NCBI RefSeq assembly: GCF_002237655.1
Contig: NZ_NOKT01000033.1
Location: 28,997 to 92,996, forward strand
Length of the DNA stretch: 64,000 nucleotides
Source: Streptomyces sp. XY006
GTDB taxonomy: Bacteria; Actinomycetota; Actinomycetes; Streptomycetales; Streptomycetaceae
Reading direction: 5' to 3'
The translations under genes were made by a program, and so were the position numbers. Positions 17,796-25,368 of the stretch are shown piece after piece (positions within the stretch are counted from its first letter, which is position 1; every line of letters starts with the position of its first letter). The notes under the pieces are model-generated. The model did no database searches, was not told the DNA's origin, and saw only the letters and a program-made list of their open reading frames with translations.

Positions 17796-18977
17796 ATGAC
17801 TGACACGGCGGAACAGCACGAGCGGGTCCCGGACGAGGACCGGAAGGCACGGCTCCGGGAGCGGCGGCTGGCCGCGCACCGCGCCGCGCACCGGGTGATG
17901 GCGCGCTTCGGCTTCCACCAGACGCTGCGCGAGCGCCTGGCCCGGCTGGACGGGGCGGCGGACGTGTACGACCTGGACGCGCTGTCCGACGTGTACGGCG
18001 ACGGCGTCGTCGAGGCCCTGGAGACGAAGGTCGCCGCGCTGCTCGGCACCGAGGCCGCCGCCTTCTTCCCGACCGGCACGATGGCCCAGCAGGTGGCGCT
18101 GCGCTGCTGGGCGGGCCGCACCGGCGACCCGGCCGTCGCCCTGCACGCGCTCGGCCATCCCGAGGTGCACGAGCGGAACGCGTTCCGCGAGGTCGGCGGC
18201 CTGCGCCCGGTGCGCGTGACGAGCGAGCCGCGGCAGCCGACCGCGGCCGAGGTCCGTGACTTCGAGGAGCCGTTCGGCGCGCTGATGCTGGAACTGCCGC
18301 TCAGGGACGCCGGTTTCGTGCTGCCCTCCTGGGAGGAGCTCACCGAGGTCGTCGCGGCCGCCCGGGAGCGGGACGCGGTGGTGCACTTCGACGGCGCCCG
18401 GCTGTGGGAGTCCACCGTCCACTTCGGCCGGCCCCTGGAGGAGATCGCGGGTCTGGCCGACAGCGTCTACGTGTCGTTCTACAAGTCCCTGGAGGCGTTC
18501 GGCGGCGCGGCCCTCGCCGGTCCGGCGGAACTCGTCGCCGAGGCGAAGGCCTGGCGGCACCGGTACGGCGGCCTGGTCTTCCAGCAGTTCCCCACCGCTC
18601 TGTCGGCGCTGGTCGGGCTGGAGCGGGAACTGCCCCGGCTGCCGGAGTACGTGGCGCACGCGCGCGTGGTGGCCGCCGCCCTGCACGAGGGGTTCGCGGC
18701 GGCCGGGACGCCATGGGCGCGGGTGTACCCGCGGGTGCCGCACACCCACGACTTCCAGGTCTGGCTGCCCTACGACCCCGACGTCCTGGCCGAGGCGGCG
18801 GTCCGCACCGCCGAGGAGACGGGCGTCGTCCTGTTCGGCAACGCCTGGGACCGGCGCGGCCCGGACGTGGCGGTCACGGAGATCCACGTGCGGGCCGCCG
18901 CGCTGGAGTGGACCGCCGAGGACGTCAAGGCCGCGGTCGGGGAGTTCGTGGCCCGGCTTCCGGAGCAGGCCGGGTAG
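17796..18977 (+). CDS. PLP-dependent low-specificity threonine aldolase / beta-eliminating lyase family
   Basis: 393 residues; GGGAGGATCC precedes the ATG at 17796. It has aspartate-aminotransferase fold type I signatures of the threonine aldolase group: EAAAFFPTGTMAQQVAL (cofactor phosphate region), VVHFDGARLWES (the PLP-contacting Asp), and VYVSFYKSLEAFGGAAL with the Schiff-base Lys. It probably cleaves beta-hydroxy amino acids to glycine and an aldehyde. The N-terminal ~45 residues are charged and not part of the usual domain. The 3' end overlaps the convergent small gene by 53 bp. Confidence 0.85.
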   Translation: MTDTAEQHERVPDEDRKARLRERRLAAHRAAHRVMARFGFHQTLRERLARLDGAADVYDLDALSDVYGDGVVEALETKVAALLGTEAAAFFPTGTMAQQVALRCWAGRTGDPAVALHALGHPEVHERNAFREVGGLRPVRVTSEPRQPTAAEVRDFEEPFGALMLELPLRDAGFVLPSWEELTEVVAAARERDAVVHFDGARLWESTVHFGRPLEEIAGLADSVYVSFYKSLEAFGGAALAGPAELVAEAKAWRHRYGGLVFQQFPTALSALVGLERELPRLPEYVAHARVVAAALHEGFAAAGTPWARVYPRVPHTHDFQVWLPYDPDVLAEAAVRTAEETGVVLFGNAWDRRGPDVAVTEIHVRAAALEWTAEDVKAAVGEFVARLPEQAG

Positions 18978-19173
18978 GGCGCCGCCACCACCGGGCCAGG
19001 GCCGCCCGGAGCCCGGGGCGGACCGGGCGGCCCGCCAGGACGGCCCGGAACCGCCGTTCCGCGCGCCAGGCCCGCAGCAGCCGCCACTCGTGGGTGCCCG
19101 GCGCGGGCGGGGCGGCCTCGCCCAGGGACCGGGCGCGGTGGGCGTCGAGGAGGTACTGCTGCGTGATGCTCAT
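18925..19173 (-). CDS. Small basic protein of unknown function
   Basis: 82 residues, start ATG at 19173 with AGAGG upstream. Composition is Arg-rich with a conserved-looking N-terminus (MSITQQYLLDAHRARSLGE) and a central THEWRLLRAWRAERRFRAVLAG helix; the tail is Pro/Arg rich. It is divergent from the DUF5937/ArsR regulator, across the 23-bp palindrome, and its 3' end overlaps the aldolase gene. The divergent pairing suggests it is controlled by that regulator. No function recognised. Confidence 0.6.
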   Translation of the reverse strand: MSITQQYLLDAHRARSLGEAAPPAPGTHEWRLLRAWRAERRFRAVLAGRPVRPGLRAALARWWRRPTRPAPEAGPRTPRPRP

Positions 19174-19272
19174 GACTGATCGCCTCTGCGGGACGGAAAG
19201 GGGGAGGTCCGAAGGCTCCGCGGACGGCCCCGGTCGTCCCACCGTGCGCCTCGGCCCCGCACGGCGTCGCGC

Positions 19273-19295
19273 CGATTGACGACCCCCGTCAATCG
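19273..19295. promoter_or_regulatory. Palindromic operator between the small gene and the ArsR gene
   Basis: Perfect 8-bp arms CGATTGAC / GTCAATCG flank a 7-bp spacer. The site lies 37 bp upstream of the regulator start and 99 bp from the divergent start, which fits ArsR-type autoregulation. Binding is inferred. Confidence 0.65.
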
Positions 19296-19332
19296 ACGGG
19301 GCGTTGTCGGTGGCGGGGTGCACCATGAGGTC

Positions 19333-20439
19333 ATGAGCGTGCGGATCGACATCACGGGGCTGCGGCAGGAGAGGGTCGCCGTCGTCCCCTCCCCCCTGGC
19401 CGAGCTGGGCATGGCCCTGCACGCGCTGTCCGAGCCGGCGCACCATCCGGGGCTGCAGGGCTGGGTCACGGGCGTGACGGCCCGGCTCGACCCGCATCTG
19501 GCCGACCGGATGTGCGAGGCGGACTTCCTGTGGCGGACGACGTTCTCCGACCTGTTCCTGCCGTGCGCCGGCCTGCCGGACCGCACCGCCCTGCCGGGCG
19601 GCACCCTCGCCGAGGAGCTCGACCTGCTCGACAAGCTGTCCGACGAGCAGTTCGTGGACGCCGCGCTGGAGTTCACCTGCGCCACCGGGTACGGCGAGTG
19701 CGCGCCCACGGCGCTGACCGACCCGGAAGTGCGCCGCCGCGCCCTGGACCTGGCCGCCGCGCGCGGGCCGCGGCAGCTGCGGTTCAGCGAGCGGCTGCTG
19801 GCCGACCCGCCCAGGATCCGGCAGTGGCTGCGGCAGTTCCTCCAGGACTGCGACGAGGCGTTCTTCGCGGAGGCCTGGTCCCGGCTGCGCCACCAGCTCG
19901 CGGCGGACACCCGCCACAAGACGGACCTGCTGCGCCGCAAGGGCCTGGCCGGAGCGCTGGCCGCGGTCTCCCCGGCGGTGACGCTGGACGAGCCGGCCGC
20001 CGTGATCTCGGTCGACAAGCTCGGCGACGGCCGCACGGCCACCGGCGACGGCGGTCTGCTGCTCGTCCCGACGAGCCTCGGCTGGCCGCATCTGATGGTC
20101 CTGCACCGCCCCGGCTGGCAGCCGGTGCTGCACTACCCGGTCGGCTCCCCCGAGCTCGCCGCCCCGCCCACGCTGGAGCAGCTGGCCCTGCGCATGACCG
20201 CGCTGTCCCACCCCGTCCGCATGCGCCTGTGCCGCTATCTGGCCCGCAGCGCCTACAGCACCGGCGAGCTGGCGCAGGTGCACGGCATGACGGCCCCGGA
20301 GATATCCCGCCACCTGGCCGTGCTGAAGAAGGCGGGCCTGGTCACCACCCGCCGCCGCGGGCGCTACGTGCTGCACCAGCTGGACGTGACGGTGGTGGCC
20401 CGGCTCGGCAGTGACTTCCTGGAGGGCATCCTCCGGTAG
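19333..20439 (+). CDS. ArsR-family regulator with N-terminal DUF5937 domain
   Basis: 368 residues from the ATG at 19333. Residues ~1-260 are the DUF5937 region (sensor domain common in Actinobacteria; contains FSDLFLPCAGLPDRT). Residues ~285-365 are the winged helix: LTALSHPVRMRLCRYLARSAYSTGELAQVHGMTAPEISRHLAVLKKAGLVTTRRRGRYVLHQL, in pieces the ArsR recognition helix and wing. No CxC metal motif is present in the HTH, so a metal is not the obvious ligand. It probably controls itself and the small divergent gene through the palindrome. Confidence 0.85.
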   Translation: MSVRIDITGLRQERVAVVPSPLAELGMALHALSEPAHHPGLQGWVTGVTARLDPHLADRMCEADFLWRTTFSDLFLPCAGLPDRTALPGGTLAEELDLLDKLSDEQFVDAALEFTCATGYGECAPTALTDPEVRRRALDLAAARGPRQLRFSERLLADPPRIRQWLRQFLQDCDEAFFAEAWSRLRHQLAADTRHKTDLLRRKGLAGALAAVSPAVTLDEPAAVISVDKLGDGRTATGDGGLLLVPTSLGWPHLMVLHRPGWQPVLHYPVGSPELAAPPTLEQLALRMTALSHPVRMRLCRYLARSAYSTGELAQVHGMTAPEISRHLAVLKKAGLVTTRRRGRYVLHQLDVTVVARLGSDFLEGILR

Positions 20440-20457
20440 CGGACCGGGCGCCCCGGG

Positions 20458-21126
20458 TCAGCCGTGTCCGCCGGCCCGCACCAGCCCGGTCTCGTAGGCC
20501 AGCACCACGACCTGCACCCGGTCCCGCAGCCCCAGCTTGGTCAGGATGCGGCCCACATGGGTCTTCACGGTGGCCTCCGACAGCACGAGCCGGGCCGCGA
20601 TCTCGCCGTTGGACAGGCCCTGCGCGACCAGCACCATGACCTCGCGCTCGCGGTCGGTGAGCCGTTCCAGCTCCTTGTGCTGGGGCTGCTTGGTGCCCGG
20701 CAGCATCGGCGCGAAGCGGTCCAGCAGCCGCCGGGTGGTGGACGGCGCGACGACCGCGTCCCCGCTGTGCACGGACCGGATGGCGGCGAGCAGCTCACCG
20801 GGCGGCACGTCCTTGAGCATGAAACCGGAGGCACCGGCCTTCAGCCCGGAGAAGGCGTACTCGTCGAGGTCGAAGGTGGTCAGGATGAGCACCTTCGGCG
20901 GGTCGGTGTCGGCGCAGATCCGCCGGGTCGCCTCGACCCCGTCGAGCTTGGGCATGCGGACGTCCATCAGCACGACGTCCACCTCGGTCGTCCGCAGCGC
21001 CTGGATGGCCTCGACGCCGTCGCCCGCCTCCGCCACGACCTCCATGTCCGGCTGGGCGGCGAGCACCATCCGGAACCCGGTGCGCAGCAGCACCTGGTCG
21101 TCGACGAGCATCACGCGGATCGTCAT
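20458..21126 (-). CDS. NarL/FixJ-family two-component response regulator
   Basis: 222 residues. Receiver domain 1-~120 with the acidic pair VDDQ, phospho-acceptor Asp in VVLMDVRMPKLDG (about residue 54), T in ILTTFD and K in FMLKDV. The C-terminal LuxR-type HTH is at ~155-215 (LTDREREVMVLVAQGLSNGEIAARLVLSEATVKTHVGRILTKL in pieces). It pairs with the histidine kinase immediately upstream, separated by 128 bp that contains a twice-repeated GGGGAAAAGCGGGGTGGT (about 21180-21215). The regulon is unknown. Confidence 0.93.
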   Translation of the reverse strand: MTIRVMLVDDQVLLRTGFRMVLAAQPDMEVVAEAGDGVEAIQALRTTEVDVVLMDVRMPKLDGVEATRRICADTDPPKVLILTTFDLDEYAFSGLKAGASGFMLKDVPPGELLAAIRSVHSGDAVVAPSTTRRLLDRFAPMLPGTKQPQHKELERLTDREREVMVLVAQGLSNGEIAARLVLSEATVKTHVGRILTKLGLRDRVQVVVLAYETGLVRAGGHG

Positions 21127-21254
21127 CGGGGCCTCTTCCGTATCTGTGGCGGTGTCTGGGACGGTATTTGTGGCTGTGGGGGAAAAGCGGGGTGGTGGGG
21201 AAAAGCGGGGTGGTGGCAGGGGGCGTGACAGGTGTCAGCGGGCGCGCGCCGACG

Positions 21255-22445
21255 TCAGTGCGCGGGTTTGAGCGGCAGCAGGGCGCTGATGCGGAATCCT
21301 CCGCCCGGGCGCGGACCGGCGTCCAGGGTGCCGCCGACCATACCGACCCGTTCCCGCATGCCGATCAGGCCGTGGCCCTGTCCGTCGAACCCGCCCTCCT
21401 CGTACAGCTCGTGCGGTGCGCCCTTGCCGTCGTCCTCGACGAGCAGGCCGAGGCCGTCGTCGAAGTAGACCAGGCGGACGCTGGCGCCGGCGTTGGGCCC
21501 GCCGTGCTTGCGGGTGTTGGTCAGCGCCTCCTGCACGATGCGGTAGGCGGTGAGCTCCACGCCGCTGGGCAGCGGGCGCGGCGTGCCCTCGACCTTGAAG
21601 TCGACCGGGAGCCCGGATCCCCGGCACTGTTCGACGAGGTCCTCGATCTGCTGCACGTCGGGCTGGGGCACGTACTCGCCGGCCTCCTGGTGCTCGCCGG
21701 TGCGCAGCACGCCGAGCAGGCGGCGCATCTCGGCGAGGGCCTGGCGGCCGGTGGAGGAGATGGTCTCCAGGGCCTTCTTCGCCTGGTCGGGCGCGGCGTC
21801 CAGGACATAGGCGGCGCCGTCGGCCTGCACCACCATCACCGAGACGTTGTGGGCGACGACGTCGTGCAACTCCCGGGCGATACGGGCGCGTTCGGCGGCG
21901 ACGGCCACCTTGGACTGCGCCTCGCGCTCCCGCTCCAGACGGGCCGCCCGCTCCTCCAACTGCGCGAAGTAGGCGCGGCGGGTGCGGATGGAGTCGCCCA
22001 GCACCCAGGCGAGGGCGAAGGGCACGGTCATGAAGACGGTCAGGGCGATGTTGCCCGCGAGGCCCGTCTGGTCGCTGGGCCAGCGCAGGTGGGCGACGGG
22101 CGCGGCGCACAGACCGGCGCCCAGCGCGAAGCGGGAGGCCCAGCGGGCGCCCTCCGCCGCGACCGTGTAGACGATCACCAGCATGGCGAAGTCGGCCGGG
22201 CCGATCTCCACGTCGGTGATCAGCTGGGCCAGACCGGCCACCGCCGCGAGCAGCAGCATCTTCTCCGGCAGCCGGCGGCGCAGCGCGACGACCAGGCACA
22301 GCATCAGCGTGATCGGCACGGCGGCGGCCGGGGAGCCGTAGCCGCCCGCCACTCCGCCCACCAGCGAAATCCCGAGGAGGACGACGGCCCAGGTGGCGTC
22401 GACCCACGTCGGGTGCCTGCGGAGGAAGTCATAGAGGCGCTGCAC
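21255..22445 (-). CDS. Membrane sensor histidine kinase (HisKA_3 type)
   Basis: 396 residues from a GTG at 22445. Residues ~18-150 hold four to six membrane segments (VDATWAVVLLGISLVGGVAGG, AVPITLMLCLVVALRR, FAMLVIVYTVAAEG, IALTVFMTVPFALAWVLG) with very short loops, so the sensor is membrane-embedded. A short coiled coil (LEERAARLEREREAQ) leads to the phospho-His in ARELHDVVAHNVSV. The HATPase domain has the N-box QEALTNTRKH and G-box GHGLIGMRERV. It signals to the adjacent NarL-type regulator. The GTG is chosen by homology of the N-terminus; RBS is weak. Confidence 0.92.
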   Translation of the reverse strand: MQRLYDFLRRHPTWVDATWAVVLLGISLVGGVAGGYGSPAAAVPITLMLCLVVALRRRLPEKMLLLAAVAGLAQLITDVEIGPADFAMLVIVYTVAAEGARWASRFALGAGLCAAPVAHLRWPSDQTGLAGNIALTVFMTVPFALAWVLGDSIRTRRAYFAQLEERAARLEREREAQSKVAVAAERARIARELHDVVAHNVSVMVVQADGAAYVLDAAPDQAKKALETISSTGRQALAEMRRLLGVLRTGEHQEAGEYVPQPDVQQIEDLVEQCRGSGLPVDFKVEGTPRPLPSGVELTAYRIVQEALTNTRKHGGPNAGASVRLVYFDDGLGLLVEDDGKGAPHELYEEGGFDGQGHGLIGMRERVGMVGGTLDAGPRPGGGFRISALLPLKPAH

Positions 22446-22562
22446 GTAACCCAGCGTAGGGAAGCGGATAGGTGCAGGGGTCAACCGGAGGGCCGATCCG
22501 CGTCCGGGGCACGTACTCCGCAAGGTGGAGTTGCGTGCGTTGTGTGCGCATAGCCTGGCCCG

Positions 22563-23573
22563 GTGACGGCGGGTGCGAGGGACGAGTGGCGTGGGTGGCG
22601 GGCGGCGGCGCAGGAGGCGCTGTACGGGCCGCGCGGGTTCTACCGCCGGGCCGAGGGGCCCGGGGCGCACTTCCGCACCTCCGTGCACGCGTCGCCGCTG
22701 TTCGCGGGGGCCGTGGCGCGGCTGCTGTGCCGGGTCGACGAGGCCCTGGGCCGGCCCGCCGTGCTGGACTTCGTCGACATGGCCGCCGGGCGGGGCGAGC
22801 TGGCCGCCGGCGTGCTCGCCGCGCTGCCCGCCGAAGTGGCGTCCCGCACGCGCGCGTACGCCGTGGAGATCGCCGAGCGGCCCGCGGGCCTCGATCACCG
22901 GATCGAGTGGCGGTCCGCGCCCCCGCCGGGAACCACGGGGCTGCTGTTCGCGAACGAGTGGCTGGACAACGTGCCGGTGGAGGTCGCGGAGGTGGACTCC
23001 GCGGGCCGGGCCCGGCGGGTCCTCGTCCGGGAGGACGGGACCGAGCGGCTCGGTGAACCGGTCGGCGGGGCTGACGCTCGCTGGCTGGAGCGGTGGTGGC
23101 CGCTGCCCGGCGAGGAGGGGCTGCGGGCCGAGATCGGGCTGCCCCGGGACGAGGCCTGGGCCGCGGCGGTCGCGACCGTCGGCCGGGGGCTCGCCGTCGC
23201 CGTGGACTACGCCCACACGGCGGGGGCACGGCCGCCGTACGGGACGCTCACCGGCTTCCGGGAGGGCCGCGAGACACCGCCCGTACCGGACGGCACCCGC
23301 GACATCACGGCCCACGTCGCCCTGGACGCGTGCGCGCTGCCCGGCGGCCGGGTGCTCGCGCAGCGCGAGGCGCTGCACGCCCTCGGCGTGACCGGCGCAC
23401 GCCCCCCGCTGACGCTGGCGTCCACCGACCCGGCCGGCTACGTGCGCGCCCTCGCGGGCGCCGGGGAGGCCGCCGAGCTCACGGCGGCGGGCGGCCTCGG
23501 CGACTTCGGCTGGCTGGTGCAGCCGGCCGGGATCCCCGACCCGTTCCGGAACCCCGGCCCTTTCGGGACGTGA
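22563..23573 (+). CDS. SAM-dependent methyltransferase, MidA/NDUFAF7 family
   Basis: 336 residues from GTG 22563. Typical features of the MidA family (COG1565): N-terminal EALYGPRGFYRRAEGPGAHFRTSVHASPLF substrate region, SAM motif VDMAAGRGELAAG (about residues 70-82) and the family hallmark LLFANEWLDNVPVEV (about 130-144). In mitochondria the family member NDUFAF7 dimethylates an arginine of complex I subunit NDUFS2, the NuoD homologue. The gene is convergent with, and 24 bp from, an orphan nuoD paralogue, so that protein is the obvious candidate substrate. The link is inference from family and position. Confidence 0.85.
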   Translation: MTAGARDEWRGWRAAAQEALYGPRGFYRRAEGPGAHFRTSVHASPLFAGAVARLLCRVDEALGRPAVLDFVDMAAGRGELAAGVLAALPAEVASRTRAYAVEIAERPAGLDHRIEWRSAPPPGTTGLLFANEWLDNVPVEVAEVDSAGRARRVLVREDGTERLGEPVGGADARWLERWWPLPGEEGLRAEIGLPRDEAWAAAVATVGRGLAVAVDYAHTAGARPPYGTLTGFREGRETPPVPDGTRDITAHVALDACALPGGRVLAQREALHALGVTGARPPLTLASTDPAGYVRALAGAGEAAELTAAGGLGDFGWLVQPAGIPDPFRNPGPFGT

Positions 23574-23597
23574 GCCCGTGCCTGGCCCGGCCCGCCC

Positions 23598-24749
23598 CTA
23601 CTTGTCGATGTCCCCGACCACGAAGAACATCGACCCCAGGATCGCCACCATGTCCGCGACGAGCGTCCCCGGCAGCAACTCCGTGAGCGCCTGGATGTTG
23701 TTGTACGAGGCGGAGCGCAGCTTGAGCCGGTACGGCGTCTTCTCGCCCTTGCTCACCAGGTAGTAGCCGTTGATCCCGAGGGGGTTCTCGGTCCAGGCGT
23801 ACGTGTGCCCCTCGGGTGCCTTGAGGACCTTGGGGAGGCGCTGGTTGACCGGCCCGGGGGGCAGCTCGGCGAGGCGGTCGAGGCAGGCGTCGGCCAGGTC
23901 GAGCGCGTTGTGCGTCTGCTCCAGGAGGCACTCGAAACGGGCGAGGCAGTCGCCCTCGGACCGGGTCACGACCTTCAGGGTGTCCTGCAGCTCGCCGTAG
24001 GCGAGGTACGGCTCGTCGCGGCGCAGGTCGAAGTCGACGCCGGAGGCGCGGCCGATCGGCCCGCTGACGCCGTAGGCGTGGACGGCCTGCGGGCTGAGCA
24101 CGCCGACGCCCCGGGTACGGCCACGGAAGATCTCGTTGCCCAGCACCAGGTCGTCGAAGCGGTCCATGCGGGAGCGGACGTCGGCGACGGCGGTCCGCGC
24201 GCGGCCGGTCCAGCCGGCCGGCAGGTCCTCCTTGAGCCCGCCGACGCGGTTGAACATGTAGTGCATCCGCCCGCCGGAGAGCTCCTCCATGACGTGCTGG
24301 AGCTCCTCGCGCTCCCGGAAGGCGTAGAAGATCGGGGTGATCCCGCCGAGTTCCAGCGGGTAGGACCCGAGGAACATCAGGTGGTTGAGCACCCGGTTGA
24401 GCTCGGCGAGCAGCGTGCGCAGCCACACCGCGCGCTCGGGCACCTCCATGCCGAGCATCCGCTCCACGGCGAGGACCACGCCGAGTTCGTTGGAGAACGC
24501 CGACAGCCAGTCGTGGCGGTTGGCGAGCATGATGATCTGGCGGTAGTCGCGCGCCTCGAACAGCTTCTCGGCGCCGCGGTGCATGTAGCCGATCACCGGT
24601 TCCGCGTGCGTGATGCGCTCGCCGTCCAGGACGAGCTTCAGGCGCAGCACGCCGTGCGTGGACGGGTGCTGGGGCCCGATGTTGAGCACCATGTCGGTGC
24701 TCTCCGCGGCGCCGCCGATTCCGACCATGGTCTCCGTCGTAGGAGTCAT
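23598..24749 (-). CDS. Orphan NADH-quinone oxidoreductase subunit D paralogue
   Basis: 383 residues from the ATG at 24749, after GGGAGAC. It aligns over its full length to NuoD/NDUFS2 (49-kDa): LNIGPQHPSTHGVLRL (residues 22-37), VIGYMHRGAEKLFEA, NRVLNHLMFLGSYPLELGGITP, GGRMHYMFNRVGGLKEDLP, NPLGINGYYLVSKGEKTPYRLKLRSASYNN, and VADMVAILGSMFFVVGDIDK at the C-terminus. It lacks the N-terminal extension of operon-encoded NuoD. No other nuo genes are nearby. The arginine in HRG (R58) is present, but the quinone-binding tyrosine of the family is Trp (W81), so a changed reaction or partner is likely. Confidence 0.9.
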   Translation of the reverse strand: MTPTTETMVGIGGAAESTDMVLNIGPQHPSTHGVLRLKLVLDGERITHAEPVIGYMHRGAEKLFEARDYRQIIMLANRHDWLSAFSNELGVVLAVERMLGMEVPERAVWLRTLLAELNRVLNHLMFLGSYPLELGGITPIFYAFREREELQHVMEELSGGRMHYMFNRVGGLKEDLPAGWTGRARTAVADVRSRMDRFDDLVLGNEIFRGRTRGVGVLSPQAVHAYGVSGPIGRASGVDFDLRRDEPYLAYGELQDTLKVVTRSEGDCLARFECLLEQTHNALDLADACLDRLAELPPGPVNQRLPKVLKAPEGHTYAWTENPLGINGYYLVSKGEKTPYRLKLRSASYNNIQALTELLPGTLVADMVAILGSMFFVVGDIDK

Positions 24750-24780
24750 GGACACAGTCTCCCCTACGTACCCTGACCTC

Positions 24781-25368
24781 ATGGAGACGGGGAGCCCGCA
24801 CGCGGCGGGGGCTACGGGGGCAGACGGGGCGACCGGACCGGAGGGGGCGGCCGGAGCGGAGGAGACGGCCGGAGCGGAGAGGGCGAGTGGACCGGAGGGG
24901 GCGGCCGAGCCTGCCTGGATCGCACTGCCGCCCGGTCTGCTGAGGATGCGGCGGCTGCTGCTCGTCGTCTGGCTCGGGCTGGTCACCCTGGCCGCCGGGC
25001 TCGTGCCGGGGCTGCTGGCCGGGCCCGTCTGGGCGCTGTTCGCGCTGCCGCCGCTGGCGCTGGCGGTCTGGGGCTGGGTGATGACCGAGCGCAACTGGCG
25101 TTCCTGGCGCTACGCCGAGCGGGCCGACGACCTGTTGATCAGCCGGGGAGTGCTGTGGCGCGAGGAGACCGTCGTGCCGTACGGGCGGATGCAGCTCGTG
25201 GAGGTGACCTCCGGGCCCGTGGAGCGGCACTTCGGGCTGGCCAGCGTGCAGTTGCACACGGCCGCCGCGGCGACCGACGCGACCATCCCCGGCCTTGACC
25301 CGGCCGAGGCGGAACGCCTGCGCGACCGGCTCACCGAACTGGGCGAGGCCCGATCGGCGGGGCTGTGA
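24781..25368 (+). CDS. PH-domain (YdbS-like, bPH2) membrane protein
   Basis: 195 residues. Residues 1-~45 are low complexity (repeated TGPEGAAGAEE). Two membrane segments (LLLVVWLGLVTLAAGLVPGLL and LFALPPLALAVWGWVM, ~58-95) precede a bacterial PH-like domain (DDLLISRGVLWREETVVPYGRMQLVEVTSGPVERHFGLASVQLHT). The gene overlaps the next by 4 bp and both encode this domain, the same pairing as YdbS/YdbT in Bacillus. TACCCT 7 nt before the ATG could make a leaderless message. Role unknown, likely envelope associated. Confidence 0.8.
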   Translation: METGSPHAAGATGADGATGPEGAAGAEETAGAERASGPEGAAEPAWIALPPGLLRMRRLLLVVWLGLVTLAAGLVPGLLAGPVWALFALPPLALAVWGWVMTERNWRSWRYAERADDLLISRGVLWREETVVPYGRMQLVEVTSGPVERHFGLASVQLHTAAAATDATIPGLDPAEAERLRDRLTELGEARSAGL

